A stretch of 64,000 nucleotides of DNA from Halomonas sp. MCCC 1A13316 (lineage in GTDB: Bacteria > Pseudomonadota > Gammaproteobacteria > Pseudomonadales > Halomonadaceae), in contig NZ_CP053382.1 of NCBI RefSeq assembly GCF_014931605.1, forward strand, positions 3,224,001 to 3,288,000, given 5' to 3'. The notes under the pieces were generated by a model that saw nothing but the letters and a program-made list of their open reading frames with translations, had not been told where the DNA came from and ran no database searches. Position numbers and translations under genes: made by a program. Shown one piece after another: positions 59,363 to 64,000 of the stretch. Position 1 is the stretch's first letter; every line of letters starts with the position of its first letter.

Positions 59363-59836
59363 TTAATGCAACCAGAGCCAGAGGTGCATCGTGCTCCAGG
59401 CGTAAATGGCGGCGAGAACGTCATCGATCATGATGCCGAACCCACCCGCCACGCGTCGATCGGCCCAGCGGATCGGCCAGGGCTTGAAGACGTCGAAGAT
59501 ACGGAACAGCACGAACCCCCATAGCGCCGCCTCCCAGGAGAACGGCACGGCGGCCATGGTGATCCAGTAGCCGACGAACTCGTCCCATACGATACCGGAG
59601 TGATCGTGGACCCCGAGATCGCGCGATGTCTTGTCGCACAGCCAGACTCCCACGACGAAGGAGACGGTCACCAGTGACAGATACCAGCCCAGTGGCAGCT
59701 CGGACAGCAGCCAATAGAAAGGAATCGCCGCCAGGGTGCCGAAAGTGCCCGGCGCCCAGGGCACACCGCCGCTCCCAAGGCCGAAGGCAAAGAAGTGGAC
59801 GGGGCGACGCCAGACGCTTTGAGGGCAGCGATTCAT
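59363..59836 (-). CDS. pgpA: Phosphatidylglycerophosphatase A
   Basis: A 157-residue integral membrane enzyme that dephosphorylates phosphatidylglycerol phosphate. Its motifs are GSGGVPWAPGTFGTL near the N-terminus, the metal-binding WDEFVGYW, and RIFDVFKPWPIRWAD. The ATG at 59836 overlaps the thiL stop by 4 nt (ATGA). It ends the rib-nusB-thiL-pgpA gene set, a conserved proteobacterial order. Confidence 0.95.
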   Translation of the reverse strand: MNRCPQSVWRRPVHFFAFGLGSGGVPWAPGTFGTLAAIPFYWLLSELPLGWYLSLVTVSFVVGVWLCDKTSRDLGVHDHSGIVWDEFVGYWITMAAVPFSWEAALWGFVLFRIFDVFKPWPIRWADRRVAGGFGIMIDDVLAAIYAWSTMHLWLWLH

Positions 59837-60786
59837 GGCTTACCTCCGCGGAAGTGCTGCCAGCCATGGGCACCGCCGAGCTCAACCCCCGCAACACCGG
59901 CTTCGACACACACCGTACCGATCGGCGTGAGTGCCAGGCCCTGCCCCGCCAGGCGTCGCTGGGCCTCTTTCAAGACGCTGCCAGGCAGGCTCAACAACAA
60001 TTCATAGTCGTCGCCACCGCACAGCGCGGCGCGGTAGGCCGCCGGCTCGCCCAGTGTTTCACTCAGGCCCGCTGCCAGCGGCAGTGTCTCGGGTTCGAGC
60101 CGCGCCCCTACGCCCGAAGCGGCCAGGATATGCTCCAGGTCGGCCAGCAATCCATCGGAGATATCGATGGCGGCATGAGCCAGGTCGCGCAGTGCCAAGC
60201 CAGCCGCAAGCCTTGGCGTGGGCTTGAGGTAGCGCGCCAGCAAGGGGTGATTGAGGTCGCGTTCGCCACGCTGCCATAGAGCCAGGCCACCCGCGCCGCC
60301 ACCGAGAGCGCCGGTCACCGCCAGCACGTCGCCGGGACGAGCACTGCGGCGAGTCAGCTCCTCGCCTGCAGGAACTTCACCCATCACCGTGACGCCGACG
60401 GAGAGTTCACCCCGGGTCACGTCGCCCCCCACCAGCGCCGTGCCACTGCTGTGGCACAGCGAGTGGAAACCACCAGCAAAAGCCGCCAGCCATGCTTCGT
60501 CATCGTTCTCGAGCGCCAGCGCCATGAGGCACCAGCGCGGCTCGGCTCCCATCGCCGCCAGATCGCTCAGGCTCACCGCCAGTGCCCGATAGCCGATCGC
60601 CTCAGCAGGCGCGTCGGCAGGGAAGTGCACGTTGGCGACGGAGGTATCGACGCTGACCGCCAGTTGCCGCCCGGGACGAGGGGCGAGCAACGCACAGTCG
60701 TCTCCCACGCCAAGCGGCACGCCGGCATCCGGGCCGGGTGCAGCGGGAGTGAAATAGCGGGCGATCAGTTCGAATTCACTGGCCAC
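59833..60786 (-). CDS. thiL: Thiamine-monophosphate kinase
   Basis: About 317 residues of the ThiL/PurM superfamily, making thiamine diphosphate from thiamine monophosphate. GVGDDCALLAP, SVDTSVANVHFP, GGDVTRGELSV, AIDISDGLLADLEHIL and CGGDDYELLLSLPG are all characteristic. GTG at 60786 is preferred because AAGG lies 8 nt upstream and the resulting ASEFELIARYF start matches E. coli ThiL; GTG at 60795 is the alternative. It follows nusB. Confidence 0.94.
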   Translation of the reverse strand: MASEFELIARYFTPAAPGPDAGVPLGVGDDCALLAPRPGRQLAVSVDTSVANVHFPADAPAEAIGYRALAVSLSDLAAMGAEPRWCLMALALENDDEAWLAAFAGGFHSLCHSSGTALVGGDVTRGELSVGVTVMGEVPAGEELTRRSARPGDVLAVTGALGGGAGGLALWQRGERDLNHPLLARYLKPTPRLAAGLALRDLAHAAIDISDGLLADLEHILAASGVGARLEPETLPLAAGLSETLGEPAAYRAALCGGDDYELLLSLPGSVLKEAQRRLAGQGLALTPIGTVCVEAGVAGVELGGAHGWQHFRGGKP

Positions 60787-60797
60787 CGGTGGCACCT

Positions 60798-61304
60798 TCA
60801 GCCGCGACGAGCCCTGACCTCGGCGCTACGCAACCGGGCGGCCAGCTTGTCGAGAATGCCGTTGACGTACTTGTGCCCGTCGGTGGCGCCAAACGATTTG
60901 GCCAGTTCGACGCCTTCGTTGATCGCGACGCGATAGGGCACCTCCAGCCGGCGGCTGAGTTCATAGGCACCCAGACGCAGGATGGCCAGTTCGATGGGGT
61001 CCAGCTCTACCAGGCGACGGTCGAGCAGAGGTGCGATGGAGGCATCCAGGTCGTCACGATAGCGCACCACGTTGTGCAGCAGCTCGTGGAACAGGGCCAG
61101 ATCGGCGATCTGCATCACCTTGGCCCAGTTCTCATGATCCTCGAGATCGTCGTCGGGTAGCTGAGTACGGAACTCCGCCTCGATGGCGGTGGCCGACTTG
61201 CCGGTCATGTGCCACTGGTAGAGGCCTTGTACCGCCAGTTCCCGGGCCGCACGCCGCGCTTGCTGGCCCGCTGAAGGGGGACGTTGAGCGCGCGATGCAC
61301 TCAT
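60798..61304 (-). CDS. nusB: Transcription antitermination factor NusB
   Basis: A 168-residue helical protein: [15 protein letters not shown] (RNA-contact start), [32 protein letters not shown] (split) and [13 protein letters not shown]. With NusE it binds boxA RNA for rRNA antitermination. The ATG at 61304 overlaps the ribH stop (ATGA). Confidence 0.97.
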   Translation of the reverse strand: MSASRAQRPPSAGQQARRAARELAVQGLYQWHMTGKSATAIEAEFRTQLPDDDLEDHENWAKVMQIADLALFHELLHNVVRYRDDLDASIAPLLDRRLVELDPIELAILRLGAYELSRRLEVPYRVAINEGVELAKSFGATDGHKYVNGILDKLAARLRSAEVRARRG

Positions 61305-61804
61305 GAGGTTTCTCCGTTCTGACTGTCGCTGTCACCGAAACCGCGCAGCAGGGAGACCATTTCCATGGCGGCCATGGCCGCTTCGGCGCCCTTGTTGCCG
61401 GCCTTGGTACCGGAGCGTTCGATGGCCTGCTCAATCGTGTTGACCGTCAATACGCCGTTGGCGATGGGCGTGTCGAACTCCAGCTGTAGATTGCCGAGAG
61501 CCGCGTTACAGCCGCCTGCCACGTATTCGAAGTGCGGCGTGCCGCCACGGATCACCGCGCCCAGCGCGATCACCGCATCGGGGCGTGCCACCTGCAGGGC
61601 GCGTTTCACCGCCAGCGGCAGTTCCCAGGCACCCGGCACGTGAACGATATCGATATTCTCGGCCTCTACACCGTGACGCACCAAGCTATCCACGGCGCCC
61701 TCGACCAAACTGTCGACTACGTGGTGATTGAAGCGCCCCACCACGATTACGTAGCGACCATCGACGTCGACGAAGTTGCCTTCCAGTTGAGACAGGGTAT
61801 GCAT
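61301..61804 (-). CDS. ribH: 6,7-dimethyl-8-ribityllumazine synthase
   Basis: A 167-residue lumazine synthase that joins the 3,4-dihydroxybutanone phosphate made by RibB with the ribitylaminouracil made by RibD and others. [30 protein letters not shown] and [17 protein letters not shown] are the conserved active-site segments. The start ATG at 61804 has AGGAA upstream. It overlaps nusB by 4 nt. Confidence 0.97.
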   Translation of the reverse strand: MHTLSQLEGNFVDVDGRYVIVVGRFNHHVVDSLVEGAVDSLVRHGVEAENIDIVHVPGAWELPLAVKRALQVARPDAVIALGAVIRGGTPHFEYVAGGCNAALGNLQLEFDTPIANGVLTVNTIEQAIERSGTKAGNKGAEAAMAAMEMVSLLRGFGDSDSQNGETS

Positions 61805-61911
61805 CGCTGATTCCTGAAGAAAATGATCTTGCTGAAAACGATATGAATTCTGCTGAAGTCGAGCGGGCCGGCAGCTGGTGCCGGCCCCTGGCAAATTGGA
61901 AGAGTGTCGGC

Positions 61912-63066
61912 TCAGCCCTCGGCGGCCGCCCCCTCTTCACCCGGCGCAATCAGCTCGACCACCTCGAGGTCGAAGCCGGACAGCGCCGAGAACTTCCACG
62001 GGGAACTGAGCAGCCGCATGCGTCCGACCCCGAGGTGCCGCAGAATCTGCGAGCCGGTGCCTATGGTCAGGTAATTGCCGGCGCCGTCGGAGTCACTGGT
62101 GCGCGGCAGCCGGCGGCGCTCCAGGAACACCTCCAGCTGGTCGCGGAAGTCCTGGTGCGGGCGGCCATCGTCGAGCAGCACGAAAACACCGTGCTCGACC
62201 CGGGCGATCTCTTCCAGCGCACTGTGGGTCGTCCAGTTGTGGCTCTCGCTCTTGTGCAGGCCCAGCAGGTCGCGCATGGTATCGGCCAGATGCACGCGCA
62301 CCGTGGTCAGGGTCTCGGGGCTCGGCTCCCCCTTCACCAGTGCCACGTGGTGTGCGTTCTGGATACGGTCGTGAAAGACGTGCAGGGTCAGCTTGCCGAC
62401 TGCCGTATCAACCAGCGTGGACTCGACCGACTCGATCGTCTGCTCGTTATGGATACGATAGTGGATCAAGTCGGCGATGGTGCCCATCTTCAGGCCGTGC
62501 TCGGCGGCGAAGCGCTCGAGCTCGGGGCGCCGGGCCATGCTGCCGTCGTCGTTCATGACTTCGCAGATAACCCCGCTGGGGTCGAAGCCGGCCAGGGCGG
62601 CCAGGTCACAGGCCGCTTCGGTATGCCCGGCGCGGCGCAGCACACCGCCCGGCTCCGCCATCAGCGGAAAAATATGCCCGGGCTGGACGATGTCCTCGGC
62701 GCGCGCGTTACGCGCCGCGGCCACCTGCACGGTACGCGCCCGGTCGGCGGCCGAGATCCCGGTGGTCACACCCTCCGCAGCCTCGATGGAAAGCGTGAAC
62801 TTGGTGCCGAAGCCGGAACCATTGTCACTCACCATCAGTGGTAGCTTGAGTCGCTCGCAGCGCTCGCGGGTCATCGGCATGCAGATCAGGCCGCGCGCAT
62901 GGCGCGCCATGAAATTGATATGCTCGGCCTCGACCCTCTCGGCGGCCATGATGATATCGCCTTCGTTCTCGCGATCCTCATCGTCCATGAGGATCACCAT
63001 CTTGCCCTGACGGATGTCCTCGATCAGGTCTTCGATGGGAGCCAGGCCCCCGGGGGAAGATTGCAC
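61912..63066 (-). CDS. ribBA: 3,4-dihydroxy-2-butanone-4-phosphate synthase with degenerate GTP cyclohydrolase II domain
   Basis: 384 residues from GTG at 63066 (GGAG 8 nt upstream). The N-terminal half is a complete Rib[42 protein letters not shown] and [13 protein letters not shown]. The C-terminal half aligns with GTP cyclohydrolase II, but the zinc-cysteine and RCDCG region is absent; the matching part reads [17 protein letters not shown]. It should make the butanone phosphate only, and a separate RibA is expected elsewhere. The frame extends upstream into a 33-bp tandem repeat that I do not consider coding. Confidence 0.92.
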   Translation of the reverse strand: MQSSPGGLAPIEDLIEDIRQGKMVILMDDEDRENEGDIIMAAERVEAEHINFMARHARGLICMPMTRERCERLKLPLMVSDNGSGFGTKFTLSIEAAEGVTTGISAADRARTVQVAAARNARAEDIVQPGHIFPLMAEPGGVLRRAGHTEAACDLAALAGFDPSGVICEVMNDDGSMARRPELERFAAEHGLKMGTIADLIHYRIHNEQTIESVESTLVDTAVGKLTLHVFHDRIQNAHHVALVKGEPSPETLTTVRVHLADTMRDLLGLHKSESHNWTTHSALEEIARVEHGVFVLLDDGRPHQDFRDQLEVFLERRRLPRTSDSDGAGNYLTIGTGSQILRHLGVGRMRLLSSPWKFSALSGFDLEVVELIAPGEEGAAAEG

Positions 63067-63164
63067 GCTGGAATCTCCGAATGTTCGAACGACGTCATGG
63101 GCGACAGTGCACCGCAACAGAACGTTGCCGCCGGTATCGCACCACGCTGAATGGGCGTCAGAGT

Positions 63165-63296
63165 ACATTGGCGCGGCTTCGTGCGCCAGTAGTGAGCACA
63201 TTGGCGCGGCTTCGTGCGCCAGTAGTGAGCACATTGGCGCGGCCTCGGGCGCCAGTAGTGAGCACATTGGCGCGGCCTCGGGCGCCAGTAGTGAGC
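63165..63296. repeat. Tandem repeat, four 33-bp units
   Basis: Units at 63165, 63198, 63231 and 63264. The first two are identical, and the last two are identical to each other and differ from the first pair at two positions. Each holds a GGCGC/GCGCC mini-hairpin. The repeats lie between ribD and ribBA, and the unit length is a multiple of 3, which keeps a minus-strand frame open. Confidence 0.95.
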
Positions 63297-63306
63297 ACCC
63301 GCCCCC

Positions 63307-64000
63307 TCACTCCTGCCTGCGCTCCGGCCGCGCAGTGATACGCCAGTCGCGGCCGATGGCGCGTATATCGAGTATCTCCAGCGGGCGCTGCTGAGCCATG
63401 CGCGTCAGCCCCGGCAAGGCGAACAGCGGGCGCGCCTCGCCACCCAGCAGGGTCGGGGCCACGAACAGCTGCATCTCGTCGACCAGGCCCGCGTCCAGCA
63501 TCGCCCCGGCCAGGGTAGCGCCGGTCTCGAGCAATACGTCGTTGACCAGTTCCTGCTCGGCCAGGTAGCGCATCAGCGCAGAAAGATCGACACGCCCATC
63601 GCCACCTGCACGTAGCACCACCACTTCGGCACCGGCCGCCTCGAGGCGCACTCGACGCTGCGGATCGTGGCCAGAAACGGTAGCTACCAGGGTGCGCCCC
63701 GGCTCGCGCAGGCAGGCCGCGGCCTGGGGCAGGCGCAACTGGGTATCGACCACGACGCGCAGCGGCTGGCGCTCGACGATTGACTCGCCATCCTCGAGAC
63801 CCAGCTCTGCCGCCCTGATCGTCAGCCTCGAATTATCGAAGATGATCGAGTCGACACCGGTCATGACCGCACTGGCGCTGGCCCGCAGCCGCTGCACCTC
63901 GGCCCGGGCATGCGGCCCCGTGATCCACTGCGATTCCCCTGACTGCATGGCGGTGCGGCCATCCAGACTCATGGCCATCTTCAGGCGCAGGTAGGGGCGC
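63307..64000 (-). CDS. ribD: Riboflavin biosynthesis protein RibD, reductase domain (N-terminus cut by window edge)
   Basis: About 231 codons are visible, beginning RPYLRLKMAMSLDGRTAM, the start of the C-terminal 5-amino-6-(5-phosphoribosylamino)uracil reductase domain. TGVDSIIFDN, LRVVVDTQLRLP and LLETGATLAGAMLDAGLVDE are conserved. The N-terminal deaminase domain must lie beyond position 64000. Together with ribBA and ribH it makes the riboflavin precursors. Confidence 0.93.
   Translation of the reverse strand, partial: RPYLRLKMAMSLDGRTAMQSGESQWITGPHARAEVQRLRASASAVMTGVDSIIFDNSRLTIRAAELGLEDGESIVERQPLRVVVDTQLRLPQAAACLREPGRTLVATVSGHDPQRRVRLEAAGAEVVVLRAGGDGRVDLSALMRYLAEQELVNDVLLETGATLAGAMLDAGLVDEMQLFVAPTLLGGEARPLFALPGLTRMAQQRPLEILDIRAIGRDWRITARPERRQE

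Noticed and set aside
63067..63267. N-terminal extension of RibBA encoding repeated MCSLLA-type units
   Set aside because: It arises from the 33-bp tandem repeat, lies outside the family's conserved start, and a GTG with a ribosome site is at 63066.
63165..63296. Repeat array as a CRISPR
   Set aside because: The units are directly adjacent with no spacers, and no cas genes are present.
63067..63306. FMN riboswitch before ribBA
   Set aside because: I could not find the conserved RFN-element core on the minus strand.

Overview
The window looks like chromosomal DNA of a GC-rich gammaproteobacterium, most likely a halomonad (Halomonas or a close relative). The basis is conserved gene order: rppH-ptsP ... 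TauE-like ... lgt-thyA-folA with a divergent HAD phosphatase, an order also known from Pseudomonas; nudE divergent from yrfG-hslR-hslO; ribD-ribBA-ribH-nusB-thiL-pgpA; and an Rsd/AlgQ protein. Codon use is strongly GC-biased throughout. I saw no rRNA, tRNA, IS element, prophage or CRISPR array.

Layout. 1-6.5 kb: a Crp/Fnr-type regulator cut by the window edge, a small zinc-ribbon protein, a large membrane PAS/LOV-GGDEF-EAL c-di-GMP protein split by one in-frame amber codon, and a major porin with a clear terminator. 6.5-18 kb: a mostly minus-strand housekeeping block (FinO/ProQ-domain protein, folA, thyA, lgt, a TauE/SafE permease, a degenerate kinase with a receiver domain, an NRDE protein, ptsP, rppH), then a divergent HAD phosphatase and malate dehydrogenase. 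18-23.2 kb: an intergenic palindromic element, an RND efflux pair and rsd.

23.4-36.1 kb is the most distinctive region: one tightly overlapping plus-strand operon of 12 genes. It encodes a flavin monooxygenase fused to an Old Yellow Enzyme domain, an SDR, a MarR regulator, a crotonase, an acyl-CoA dehydrogenase, a benzoate-CoA-ligase-type enzyme, a complete Liv-type ABC importer, a hotdog thioesterase and a Rid protein. A kynurenine-formamidase-like hydrolase converges on its end. The simplest reading is uptake, CoA activation and hydroxylation/reduction of an aminobenzoate such as anthranilate, followed by ring cleavage and beta-oxidation. The operon promoter carries overlapping inverted repeats suited to the MarR protein. 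The Rid protein lacks the usual arginine and the crotonase lacks the usual glutamates, so these two steps may use unusual chemistry.

36-51 kb: thiol and redox genes (dsbB, gshA), tex, a DUF1127 protein divergent from a LysR regulator across a perfect palindrome, an exported MsrB, pckA, hslO-hslR-yrfG, nudE, a Gfo/Idh/MocA oxidoreductase and ilvD. 51-55.5 kb: a TAXI-type TRAP transporter grouped with a prephenate-dehydratase-like ligand-binding protein and a divergent SDR. 55.5-64 kb: a Lon protease, a DUF945 protein, pgpA, thiL, nusB, ribH, ribBA (with a degenerate GTP cyclohydrolase half) and ribD, which is cut by the right edge. A 4 x 33 bp tandem repeat lies between ribBA and ribD, where related bacteria usually carry the riboflavin synthase gene.
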